A program made the position numbers and the translations under genes. Below are positions 7,568-15,387 of a DNA stretch of 64,000 bases, in pieces. How positions within the stretch are numbered: position 1 is the first letter of the stretch; each line of letters begins with the position of its first letter. The stretch comes from Aeromonas hydrophila subsp. hydrophila ATCC 7966. Its GTDB lineage: Bacteria; Pseudomonadota; Gammaproteobacteria; Enterobacterales; Aeromonadaceae. The DNA is taken from positions 538,501-602,500 of the forward strand of contig NC_008570.1 in NCBI RefSeq assembly GCF_000014805.1, read 5' to 3'. The notes beneath the pieces were generated by a model that saw nothing but the letters and a program-made list of their open reading frames with translations, ran no database searches and was not told the origin of the DNA.

Positions 7568-8182
7568 ATGAGCCATACCCTGCCAGCCCTTGCCTATGCC
7601 TATGACGCGCTGGAACCCCACATCGATGCGCTGACCATGGAGATCCATCACAGCCGTCACCATCAGACCTATATCAACAACCTCAATGCCGCCCTGGCCG
7701 ATCTCCCCGAGCTGGCGGCGCTGCCGGTGGAGGAGCTGCTTGCCCGCTTCGACAGCCTGCCTGGCAAGGTGCAGGGGGCGGTGCGCAATCACGGCGGCGG
7801 TCATGCCAACCACAGCCTGTTCTGGCAGGTGATGAGTCCGCAGGGGGGTGGCGAGCCGGGCGGCGAGCTGGCCGCGGCGATCCTGCGGGACCTAGGCGGA
7901 CTGGAGGCCTTCAAACAGGCCTTTACCCAGGCGGCGCTGAGCCGTTTTGGCAGCGGCTGGGCCTGGCTGGTGGTCGATCGGAGCGGCAAGCTGCAGGTAG
8001 TGAGCAGCGCCAACCAAGACAGCCCCCTGCAGGATGGGCAGGTGCCCATCTTGGGGCTGGATGTGTGGGAGCACGCCTATTACCTGAAGTACCAGAACAA
8101 GCGTCCCGACTACATAGCCGCGTTTTACAACGTTATCGACTGGAGCGAGGTAGCGCGGCGTTACGTGGCGGCGCTGGCCTGA
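7568..8182 (+). CDS. sodA: Superoxide dismutase, Mn type
   Basis: The protein has 204 residues and no signal peptide, so it is cytosolic. Metal ligands are visible in the usual places: His in the [15 protein letters not shown] helix, His in [11 protein letters not shown], and Asp/His in [18 protein letters not shown]. The HANHSLFW and GGG context points to manganese rather than iron. It dismutates superoxide to peroxide and oxygen. ATG 7568 has AGAGG five bases upstream; a GTG at 7562 is too close. The Fur box before the preceding gene suggests induction under iron starvation, when Fe-SOD cannot be loaded. Confidence 0.95.
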   Translation: MSHTLPALAYAYDALEPHIDALTMEIHHSRHHQTYINNLNAALADLPELAALPVEELLARFDSLPGKVQGAVRNHGGGHANHSLFWQVMSPQGGGEPGGELAAAILRDLGGLEAFKQAFTQAALSRFGSGWAWLVVDRSGKLQVVSSANQDSPLQDGQVPILGLDVWEHAYYLKYQNKRPDYIAAFYNVIDWSEVARRYVAALA

Positions 8183-8207
8183 TCGCCGGAAATACCGAGC
8201 CCAATGA

Positions 8208-8235
8208 AAGAGACCCGCCTGTTGGCGGGTCTCTG
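8208..8235 (+). terminator. Hairpin between sodA and the SanA-like gene, probable terminator
   Basis: A perfect 10-bp stem (8210-8219 with 8224-8233, loop TGTT) lies between convergent genes. The T tracts on both sides are weak and broken. Confidence 0.6.
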
Positions 8236-9216
8236 CTATTGAGGGGTCAGCGCACTGCTGGTTGGCGGCGCCGCACTGGCGGCAGCCGGGTTATCCACGG
8301 GCGTAACTTCGCTCGGCACGGCTGTATTGGTGGCTGGGATGTTGCCGGCTGGCGTTGCCGCACTGGCGGCAGCCGGGTTATCCACGGGCGCTGCCTCGTT
8401 TGGCACGGCGGCGCTGGTGGCCACGGCACCGCTGGTTGCCGCCGCCGCACTGGTGGCGGTTGCAGCGCTCACTGCCGCTGCCGGCTTGGCTTTCGGCTTA
8501 TGAGGGGGCGGTGCAATGGGCAGGCAGGGCTGGCTTGCCCCTATGGTGCTCAACGCCTGGCAGGGGACCGGGCCGCCGATGACGATGGGCTCGCCGAGGA
8601 ACTTGGGACCCTTGTCCAGCACATAGAGGTCGAGCAGCCCCATCAGGCGGGCGAACACCTCGCGCACCCGGGTCTTGATGCCCTGATAGGCGCTGGGATC
8701 CACGGCGTTGAAGCCGACCGCCTCGATGCCGAAATGGCGGGCGATGAAGATGGCGCGCTCGTTGTGAAAGGCCTGCGAGACCACGGTGAAGTGGGCCTGA
8801 CCGAACACCTCCTTGGCCCGCACGATGGAGTCCAGAGTCCGAAAGCCGGCGTAGTCGCTGTAGATGGCGTTGGCCGGGATGCCGGCCTGGATCAGGGCCC
8901 GCCGCATCTGGCGCGGCTCGTTGTACTGCACGGTGGCGTTGTCGCCGGAGACCAGGATGTAGTCCACCTTGCCGTTGTTGTAGAGCTCGGCGGCGGCCTT
9001 GATCCGGTACTTGAAGTAGTGGTTCGGGCTGCCGCCAATCAGGTACTTGGAGGTGCCGAGCACCAGGGCGACCCGGTTGTAGGGCACCGCATTGACGTCG
9101 TCGTAGGTGTAGTGACGGGCGTCCGAGACGGTCCACTCGCTGTAGCCCAGCAGTGTGGCGACGGAGGCCAGCAACAGGCAGAGGCAGGCGAGCAGGATCT
9201 TGGCAAACTTCTTCAT
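8236..9216 (-). CDS. SanA/YdcF-like DUF218 membrane protein with Ala/Pro-rich repeat tail
   Basis: The protein has 326 residues from ATG 9216. One N-terminal membrane helix (FAKILLACLCLLLASVATLL) precedes a DUF218 domain. That domain includes VALVLGTSKYLIGG, YILVSGDNA and VVSQAFHNERAIFIA, as in E. coli SanA, which affects the envelope permeability barrier. SanA is about 240 residues; the extra 85 or so here form an Ala/Pro/Thr/Ser-rich tail with a 29-residue unit repeated (VPNEAAPVDNPAAASAATP, then VPSEVTPVDNPAAASAAPP). The tail probably lies in the periplasm. A start at 9261 is possible but has no better ribosome site. Confidence 0.82.
   Translation of the reverse strand: MKKFAKILLACLCLLLASVATLLGYSEWTVSDARHYTYDDVNAVPYNRVALVLGTSKYLIGGSPNHYFKYRIKAAAELYNNGKVDYILVSGDNATVQYNEPRQMRRALIQAGIPANAIYSDYAGFRTLDSIVRAKEVFGQAHFTVVSQAFHNERAIFIARHFGIEAVGFNAVDPSAYQGIKTRVREVFARLMGLLDLYVLDKGPKFLGEPIVIGGPVPCQALSTIGASQPCLPIAPPPHKPKAKPAAAVSAATATSAAAATSGAVATSAAVPNEAAPVDNPAAASAATPAGNIPATNTAVPSEVTPVDNPAAASAAPPTSSALTPQ
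8270..8444. repeat. Two-copy 87-bp in-frame repeat in the SanA-like tail
   Basis: Matching blocks begin at 8270 and 8357 (period 87 bases, 29 codons). The core of about 30 bases is identical and the flanks are diverged. The period keeps the reading frame, so copy-number change would lengthen or shorten the Ala/Pro tail. Confidence 0.75.
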
Positions 9217-9386
9217 GCGCGGTGCGGTTCGGGTCTGAAGTAAGAGGTGACAGAGGGTCATTCTATTACAAGTTGCCGCCGTACGTCAGGCTTGATGACC
9301 GCCGAAGACGTCACTCGGGCAGAGGTTGTCGCAGGGAGAGGTCGGCTAACTGCTTGATCCTGAGCCGATTAAAATCGTTCATAAGC

Positions 9387-9412
9387 AGGGGCGGCCATGG
9401 CCGCCCCTTGTC
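9387..9412 (-). terminator. Hairpin after collagenase, possible terminator
   Basis: A GC-rich perfect palindrome (GGGGCGGCC/GGCCGCCCC, 9388-9407) lies 20 bases past the collagenase stop. The minus-strand sequence after it has only scattered T residues. Confidence 0.45.
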
Positions 9413-9427
9413 ATAGCCGTCTCGTCC

Positions 9428-12175
9428 TCAGTGGGAGGAGTCGTTGGCCTTGCACTCGTCGGAGTCCTTGTTGGCTTCCCACCAGGGCAGCAGCTCGCGG
9501 CCGAGCCACTGCTGGTAGGCCTCGCTGTCATTGGCAATCAGCTGGTCCAGCTCGGCTTCGAAGGTGCTCATGGCCTGCTGCTGATCCGGGTTGCGCAGGG
9601 CCTGGGCCATGGCCAGCCAGCTGGCGCCGCGACCGGTTTCGTTCAGGAAGCGGTGCACCGTGTAGGACCAGGAGTAGACCATCTCGCCACCCTTGTCGTA
9701 ATCCAGGTGCAGGATGTCGGCCAAGGCCGGACGATCACTGGCAGGACGGCCGGCGACGTTGTCCAGACCGCGGGCGAAGCACTGGCCGTGGGCGATGAAC
9801 TCCGCCAGCCCTTCCGACCACCAGGTGGTGCGGTTGAGCGGGTAGTGGCCGAAGCTGCCGTACTGGTTGAAGCGGCCGTCCAGGTAGTGCACATACTCGT
9901 GGCGCAGGTTCCACACCTGGAACGCTGGGCGCTTCCACTCCGCCTCGTAGGCGAAGAAGCGGGCCTGGTTGCCGGGGCGAGCCGGATCCCCTTCGAGGTA
10001 GATGCCGCCGTTGTCGGTGGAGACGCCGCCGAACAGAGCACTGCCATAGCGTTTCCAGTCGGCGGAGGAGTTGAAGACCACCAGTTCCAGCGCCTCGTTG
10101 TGATCGTCCGCCACCGGCTGCCAGCCGGTCTCCATCTGTTGATGGAACTGCTGCTCTTCGGCACCCAGTTCACGGCAGATCCCTTCGGCCTGATCCATGG
10201 TCAGGTCCTGGGCCCGCAGGCGCAGGGTCGGCGAGCAGGTGTGCTCGAACGGCAGCACGTCCTCCACCCGGACAGGGGTGCAGAGCCCGGCGAAGTCACC
10301 GCTGATGCAGGCCTCGCTGGTGCGGTCCGTGTAGGTCAGGTAGTAGGTGGAGAGGGTCAGTGACATGTCTTCCAGCAGATCCTGACTCTGCTGGCCACCG
10401 GGGATCAGGTTGTGGTGGCGAACCAGTGCGATGACGGAGTCATCCAACAGTTTGCGATAGCCGTCGAGCTCGTCCGGGCGGGTATAGCGGGCGACCCGGT
10501 AGAGGCGGGTGTAGGCATCCAGCACGTTGTTGAGCAGGAACAGATCGGCGCCATCCCGTCCCTTCCACAACGCGAGTTCGCTCATGCCGAGGGCGTGCAG
10601 CTGCTTGCGCAGCTCACCGTCCTGTTGGCGGAAGTCGTTGGCGAAGGGGTCGCTGTAGTCGCTGGCGAAGTCGAGGAAGTTGAGCAGATCGAACAGGCCG
10701 GTTGCCCAGGCGTGCTGACCGTTGATCTCGCTGGCATGGCGGGTGCTGTAGGCCAGCATCTGGTTGAACTCGCCGAGCAGGGTGCCAAAGCGGCTCTGCA
10801 CTGCTGGGCTCTTGAACTGACCGTGCAGGGCGATGCTCCAGGCACCCATGACTGCACCAACCTCGTCGCTGGCCTGCTCCGGGAAGAGCAGCGGATGGGC
10901 GCCCAGCGCCGTCAACGCCTCGGCCAGCGCCTCGGCGGCGGCCGGGCCGTCTTCCTTGTGCTTGCCGTAGTTGTGGTAGTTGTGGGCACGCACGTATTCC
11001 AGCAGCAGCTTCATGGCTGGATGGGCCGGCTGATTGGCCGCCAGCAGGCTCTGGATGCCGCGCGACACGGCCAGCAGCTTGGTGTCATCGTGACCATAGT
11101 TCTCCTGCCAGACCGGCGCAGGCTGGCCACTGGCATCCTGCACTATCTTGGCCGCTTCGGCGTCCAGCAGCTCGGTGCCCGGCAGATCTGGCTCGGAACA
11201 GGCGCGGCCGTCGGCACGGCGACAGTCGAGCTGCTCTTCCTTGCTGGCCAGCACGATGGGGTGGTTGAGCACCCGGCTCTCCTGCCACTCGGTTGTTTCC
11301 GGCAGGGTCTGCCATTCGCTGCCCCCCACCGGGTATTGATAGCCGGTGTCCTTCAAGACCACCTGCACTTCGCTGCCGGCGGGCAGGGTCTGGCGGCACA
11401 CCCGGTAGCTGATGGTCTTGTCCCCTTCCTGACGGGTCTGGGGTTCATCGCACTCTTGCTGGGTCTTGGCTTGTTCCAGCAACCAGGTGTACTGGCGCCA
11501 GACGTGCAGCTCGCTCACCTGCTTGGCGGCCTGGCTGCCCACGATGGGCTGCAGGCGGAAGAAGATCTGCTCGAGGCGGCCATCCCGTTCATTGGGGGTC
11601 TCTTCCAGCACCTTCAACTGCTGCCAGTTTTGCGGCTGGTACTGCCATGCCTGCTCGGCGCAGCGGCCTTCGGCGTTGAGCTCGCAGCGATCCAGTTCCT
11701 GCTCGCTGTGACCCAGGATGACCCGCTCCGCCAGCGGCAGACGATCCTGACGCGGCGCGGTCGGGGTGCCTGCCAGTGGCTCCCAGCGGCCCTGCTTCAT
11801 GCCGTAGCCATAGTCATAGCTGCTGGCCGGAACGGCCTTGCCAGCCGGCACCACCTCTTCACAGCTGAGGTAGCGGATCTGCCAGCCCAGCTCGATCTTG
11901 AGCTGCGGCTCGCCGCACTGCTGTTCTGCCAGCGCAGCCAGGTTGGCATCGCTCCAGTCGAAGCGGCGATACACCCTCAGCTGCTGATAGGGGGCGCCGC
12001 CGCTGCGGGCGCTCAGCTCGTAGGTCACTTCGGTGAGACGATCTCCCAGCTGACGGCTGGATTCACCTTTGAGTTGATACTGTTGCCAGTCGGAGGGGGA
12101 GTAGTTGGCCAGCGCCGAAGTGGCAAACAGGCCCGGTGCTGCCAGCAGCAGCAACCTGGTACCCAGATTGTTCAT
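9428..12175 (-). CDS. Microbial collagenase (peptidase family M9)
   Basis: The protein has 915 residues, with a signal peptide ending near ATSALA. The zinc site is HEYVH at residues 759-763, with the third ligand in WWSEGLAEF (Glu788). This HEYVH plus EGLAE pair is characteristic of Vibrio/Aeromonas M9 collagenases. The N-terminal half is the long helical activator region. The protein ends about 150 residues after the zinc motif, with no PKD or PPC collagen-binding repeat. The last residues (NKDSDECKANDSSH) are acidic. It should be secreted and degrade collagen or gelatin. It appears monocistronic. Confidence 0.92.
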   Translation of the reverse strand: MNNLGTRLLLLAAPGLFATSALANYSPSDWQQYQLKGESSRQLGDRLTEVTYELSARSGGAPYQQLRVYRRFDWSDANLAALAEQQCGEPQLKIELGWQIRYLSCEEVVPAGKAVPASSYDYGYGMKQGRWEPLAGTPTAPRQDRLPLAERVILGHSEQELDRCELNAEGRCAEQAWQYQPQNWQQLKVLEETPNERDGRLEQIFFRLQPIVGSQAAKQVSELHVWRQYTWLLEQAKTQQECDEPQTRQEGDKTISYRVCRQTLPAGSEVQVVLKDTGYQYPVGGSEWQTLPETTEWQESRVLNHPIVLASKEEQLDCRRADGRACSEPDLPGTELLDAEAAKIVQDASGQPAPVWQENYGHDDTKLLAVSRGIQSLLAANQPAHPAMKLLLEYVRAHNYHNYGKHKEDGPAAAEALAEALTALGAHPLLFPEQASDEVGAVMGAWSIALHGQFKSPAVQSRFGTLLGEFNQMLAYSTRHASEINGQHAWATGLFDLLNFLDFASDYSDPFANDFRQQDGELRKQLHALGMSELALWKGRDGADLFLLNNVLDAYTRLYRVARYTRPDELDGYRKLLDDSVIALVRHHNLIPGGQQSQDLLEDMSLTLSTYYLTYTDRTSEACISGDFAGLCTPVRVEDVLPFEHTCSPTLRLRAQDLTMDQAEGICRELGAEEQQFHQQMETGWQPVADDHNEALELVVFNSSADWKRYGSALFGGVSTDNGGIYLEGDPARPGNQARFFAYEAEWKRPAFQVWNLRHEYVHYLDGRFNQYGSFGHYPLNRTTWWSEGLAEFIAHGQCFARGLDNVAGRPASDRPALADILHLDYDKGGEMVYSWSYTVHRFLNETGRGASWLAMAQALRNPDQQQAMSTFEAELDQLIANDSEAYQQWLGRELLPWWEANKDSDECKANDSSH

Positions 12176-12678
12176 TTTTATCCCTTTGCTTGATTGTCTG
12201 CGTGATTGACGCGTGCAATCTAGTCAGCCCCAAAGGGATATCAACCCACCAATCAGGCCATATAAATCATTTATTTAGATTAAATCAAAACAAAGTGAGC
12301 CCCATTGGGGGCCTGGTTGATAGCAAGGACTCATCTGCCATCTGGGGGGGATCTCAGTCTGAGGCCGGCAACTGTGATCAACGTCTCGTTTGAGGTTCTT
12401 TTGCCAAGCGGGAATGCGACAGTAGCAAGCTGGGTAGCAAGCAGGGAAAGTGCTGATCTGCCTGCGTAGAAAGCCGAGTATCGCAGTGAGTATCGTAGTG
12501 AAAAGCCGCCGGGCGGCAGTTGGCATGGCAACCGAGGAAAACGGGAGGGGGATTGGTGGATGGAGAGCAGTGATTAACGATGCAACCTAGGGGAGGCTGT
12601 GGGGGCTCATCCTGCAAAAGGCGAACAGATCCGCCCGAGGTAATGAACAACCCCGGGCAGATGGCAGGAACGACCCGA
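12176..12678. other. Intergenic region between collagenase and a pilin-like gene
   Basis: No convincing gene. The left part holds the collagenase promoter region, including a GATTG/CAATC inverted repeat near 12207-12223 and an AT-rich block around 12265-12290. The right end carries a hairpin (12633-12640 with 12651-12658) past the stop of the pilin-like gene, without a T tract. Confidence 0.6.
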
Positions 12679-13002
12679 TCAGAGGTAGCTGACGGTGACG
12701 ATGGCCATGTTGCTGCTGCCGGCAGACAGCTTGTACTGCATGGTGCTGCTGATGGTATTGAGGCTGCCGGCTTGCTGCAGGCTGGCCAGATCCAGGGTCT
12801 GGCGCTGGGTGCCGGAATAGCAGGTCACGCTGTTGTCGGCGAAGTCGCAGGGGGCTTCGTAGATAGTGCCGGTGAAGGTGATGGTGCCGTCGGCAGCGGA
12901 GGCAGTGGCAGGCAGCAAGGCAGCACCCAGCAGCATGGCTGCCGCAGCAGAAGAAGCGAAACGGATGGCGCTGTTGCGAACGGAAGCGGTGGAAGTGTTC
13001 AT
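12679..13002 (-). CDS. Small fimbrial-subunit-like protein
   Basis: The protein has 107 residues from ATG 13002, with AAGGAC about eight bases upstream. A signal peptide (ending TASA, near residue 36) precedes DGTITFTGTIYEAPCDF, the first strand and first cysteine of type 1 pilins. The C-terminus (MAIVTVSYL) looks like the last pilin strand. It is much shorter than the usual 150-180 residues. Its two cysteines are only nine residues apart (PCDFADNSVTCY), so it is either a reduced subunit or a degenerate copy. It is transcribed away from the fimbrial operon, with the octamer repeat region between them. Confidence 0.7.
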   Translation of the reverse strand: MNTSTASVRNSAIRFASSAAAAMLLGAALLPATASAADGTITFTGTIYEAPCDFADNSVTCYSGTQRQTLDLASLQQAGSLNTISSTMQYKLSAGSSNMAIVTVSYL

Positions 13003-13470
13003 TTTTATGTCCTTTTCGTCACATGTCGTTGTACGAAAAGGGCAACGCAATCAAAGAGAATGACACAGATACAACTGATGACATCGCTCTTCTCAGATGG
13101 CAGCTCCGCTGTCTTAGGTTATGAACCCTTAGACCGGTGGCTTTGCGTCCCGACCTTTCGACCGGTTTGCCCTTTACTCTATGTTTAGATGATAACACCC
13201 CACTTTGAGAAATCAATCGCCATAAAAAAGTGTGGGATATCAGTCACAAATAAAATTTTATATATGACCGTGACAGGAAATATATGGTCTGGCCCATATT
13301 AGGCGGTATATATCCAATCTTGTTCATCACTATTGACTACTGGTTTTCGACGAAGCCTTATTCTGTGGTGAACATACATGACTAGCATCTGGTGAATTAA
13401 AACCAGGGTCACACAGGAAGGTGGCAACAGCAGAGATATCAACTTTCCTCTATGCCTAATGGGTTAAAAT
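13003..13470. other. Intergenic region left of the octamer repeat
   Basis: No gene is supported. It includes the promoter region of the leftward pilin-like gene and becomes strongly AT-rich after about 13190, in contrast to the GC-rich collagenase side. Confidence 0.6.
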
Positions 13471-13718
13471 GATTACCTGATTACCTGATTACCTGATTAC
13501 CTGATTACCTGATTACCTGATTACCTGATTACCTGATTACCTGATTACCTGATTACCTGATTACCTGATTACCTGATTACCTGATTACCTGATTACCTGA
13601 TTACCTGATTACCTGATTACCTGATTACCTGATTACCTGATTACCTGATTACCTGATTACCTGATTACCTGATTACCTGATTACCTGATTACCTGATTAC
13701 CTGATTACCTGATTACCT
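13471..13718. repeat. Octanucleotide tandem repeat, 31 perfect copies of GATTACCT
   Basis: The 248 bases are an uninterrupted run of the 8-mer GATTACCT, 31 copies. Stops occur in every frame on both strands within three units, so it cannot lie in a coding sequence. It ends 570 bases before the major pilin start. Such long perfect arrays usually change copy number by slippage. Confidence 0.98.
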
Positions 13719-14288
13719 GGCGATATAAGCGAGCCGTTTTGACTATTGCTTTATAGGTATTTTTAGAATCGCCTAAAATACTGCTCAAACATTATTTTGT
13801 TGTGTTTTTGTTAATGATTGTTAAGTGATTAAAAATATCCGGCTTCAAATTATGCAATGGGTGTTTGCTATATGAACGCTATTTATTTCATGGCGTTCGC
13901 CAATGTTCCGATTTAACTTTAAGTGATTGTTTTATAAGTGTTTATATCTGAATTTATAAAAATCAAAATGTATTTGATGTGCATCATATGAGTCGTTAAT
14001 TTGTCCATCAAGCAAAAGCGGAACACGGCTTTCTGCACAGACGACAAGGATGTATGTAGTTGTGCAGTTGAGGTGTAGCGGGAACTGCCCCTGATGCGGT
14101 GTGCTGCTTTTGCTTATTTAAATAGACCTTAAAAGGCACAGCTGATTATTGGCATGACCCCTCACCGGCTTAATGAGAGGTTGGGCACCAGCAGTTGCTG
14201 TGCAGTATATCGCGGCATCACTGAAGATCGTGACTCCAGCATGATTGGAGTGATGCAGTACAACACACGTTAATGTAGGTATAAACGA
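13719..14288 (+). promoter_or_regulatory. AT-rich regulatory region before the fimbrial operon
   Basis: No gene is supported in these 570 bases. A TTGACT element at 13738-13743 is followed 19 bases later by TAGAAT, a possible promoter directly beside the octamer array. A TTTTAG/CTAAAA inverted repeat lies near 13764-13781. A short hairpin (ACTCCA 14233-14238 with TGGAGT 14246-14251) sits in the presumed leader, about 40 bases before the pilin start. The true start point is not determined. Confidence 0.5.
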
Positions 14289-14831
14289 ATGAAAGCTAAC
14301 AAGATTCTGGTTGCTATGGGTGTTGGTTCCATGTTGCTGTGCGGCTCCGCTGTTGCTGCCGGTGGCGCTGGTTCAGGCAAAGTCACCTTCAATGGTGAAA
14401 TCATCAACGCTCCTTGCTCCGTTGCTCCTGAGTCTGTTGACCAGGTAGTTGAAATGGGTCAGATCAGCACCAAAGAGCTGGCCAGCGGTGGCGAGTCCAA
14501 CTCCAAGCCGTTCAGCATCAAGCTGCTGAACTGTGAAATCTCCGACAAGGAAGATGCCGTCAAGGTAACCTTCAGCGGTGCCAAAGACCCGGTAGATTCC
14601 AGCCTGCTGGTTATCGGTGGTGGTGACGCCGCTGGTGCCGGTATCAAGATGACCGCTCCGGGTGGTGCCCCGATCGTGCTGGGTACTCCGACTGCCGCCT
14701 TCGGCCTGGTCAACGGTGACAACGAGCTGCCCTTCAGCGCCGTGCTGAAAGGTTATGCCGATCAGACCGCCAACCCGCTGAAAGCCGGCGCTTTCACTGC
14801 AGTGACCAACTTTACTCTCTCCTACGAGTAA
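14289..14831 (+). CDS. Type 1-like fimbrial major subunit (chaperone-usher pilin)
   Basis: The protein has 180 residues. A signal peptide (MKANKILVAMGVGSMLLCGS, cleavage after AVA) precedes GSGKVTFNGEIINAPCSV, the classic first pilin strand with its cysteine. The second cysteine is in IKLLNCEI. The C-terminal strand ends FTLSYE, with the penultimate tyrosine expected for donor-strand exchange and chaperone binding. Codon use looks highly biased (repeated GCT, GGT and CTG), as expected for an abundant product. It is first in the operon with a minor protein, usher, chaperone, adhesin and second pilin. A strong hairpin follows it. Confidence 0.93.
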   Translation: MKANKILVAMGVGSMLLCGSAVAAGGAGSGKVTFNGEIINAPCSVAPESVDQVVEMGQISTKELASGGESNSKPFSIKLLNCEISDKEDAVKVTFSGAKDPVDSSLLVIGGGDAAGAGIKMTAPGGAPIVLGTPTAAFGLVNGDNELPFSAVLKGYADQTANPLKAGAFTAVTNFTLSYE

Positions 14832-14855
14832 TAGAGTGCCTTAACGTGTGATCAG

Positions 14856-14883
14856 GGTTGTGGTGGTGCGAACCACCACAACC
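14856..14883 (+). promoter_or_regulatory. Strong intercistronic hairpin after the major pilin
   Basis: A perfect 12-bp stem (14856-14867 with 14872-14883, loop GCGA) lies between the pilin stop and the next gene. No T tract follows, so it is more likely a 3' end stabiliser or partial attenuator that keeps pilin mRNA in excess of usher mRNA. Confidence 0.75.
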
Positions 14884-14918
14884 TCACACATTCTGTCTCC
14901 TCACATCGAACCTTGATC

Positions 14919-15320
14919 ATGAAAACTTCAATGATGGCAGCCATGGTACTGCAGCTGGTGATGATGGCGGGGTCAGTCCACGCCAATGAACTCACGGATG
15001 GACTGGCCGAATCGGGCTGTACGCTGGAGGTGCTGCGCAGCATTCCGCTGCAGGCTCGGCAGCCGGGCACGCTGAAAATCAGCGGCTGTCAGGTTGAAGG
15101 GGCGACGGAGGCATCACTGCCTTTTATTTCCATGTCCGTGCGCGGTGCCATGAGCGATGAGCTGGGCATTCTCAACAACGGCCAATATCACAAGGTATCC
15201 GGCGAACGCTTTATTGTTTCGGATATCGTCAATAGTGATCTGGAATTCAATTTGGGGCTCACCAGCAGTCAGCTGTTTTTCCAAGACAGTACGACGCTGT
15301 TTGAACTCAATTATATGTAA
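14919..15320 (+). CDS. Small exported protein of the fimbrial operon
   Basis: The protein has 133 residues from ATG 14919. A signal peptide (MKTSMMAAMVLQLVMMAGSV, cleavage after VHA) is followed by two cysteines (SGCTLEVL and ISGCQVEG). The C-terminus is FELNYM, with a tyrosine near the end as in pilin-type strands. It is smaller than a normal subunit and I do not recognise the family. Its place between major pilin and usher suggests a minor subunit or assembly factor. A TTG at 14913 is in frame but less likely. Confidence 0.75.
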   Translation: MKTSMMAAMVLQLVMMAGSVHANELTDGLAESGCTLEVLRSIPLQARQPGTLKISGCQVEGATEASLPFISMSVRGAMSDELGILNNGQYHKVSGERFIVSDIVNSDLEFNLGLTSSQLFFQDSTTLFELNYM

Positions 15321-15387
15321 GCAAGCCAATTGCTTAGTGTAGATACCTCATTACGTGAGACCGTTATGCAATTCCTAGAGTGAAAAT

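Noticed and set aside
12136..12393. 85-codon plus-strand frame upstream of the collagenase gene
   Set aside because: It starts inside the collagenase gene on the other strand, has no ribosome site and no recognisable sequence.
13471..13718. CRISPR array
   Set aside because: The units are contiguous 8-mers with no spacers and no cas genes nearby.
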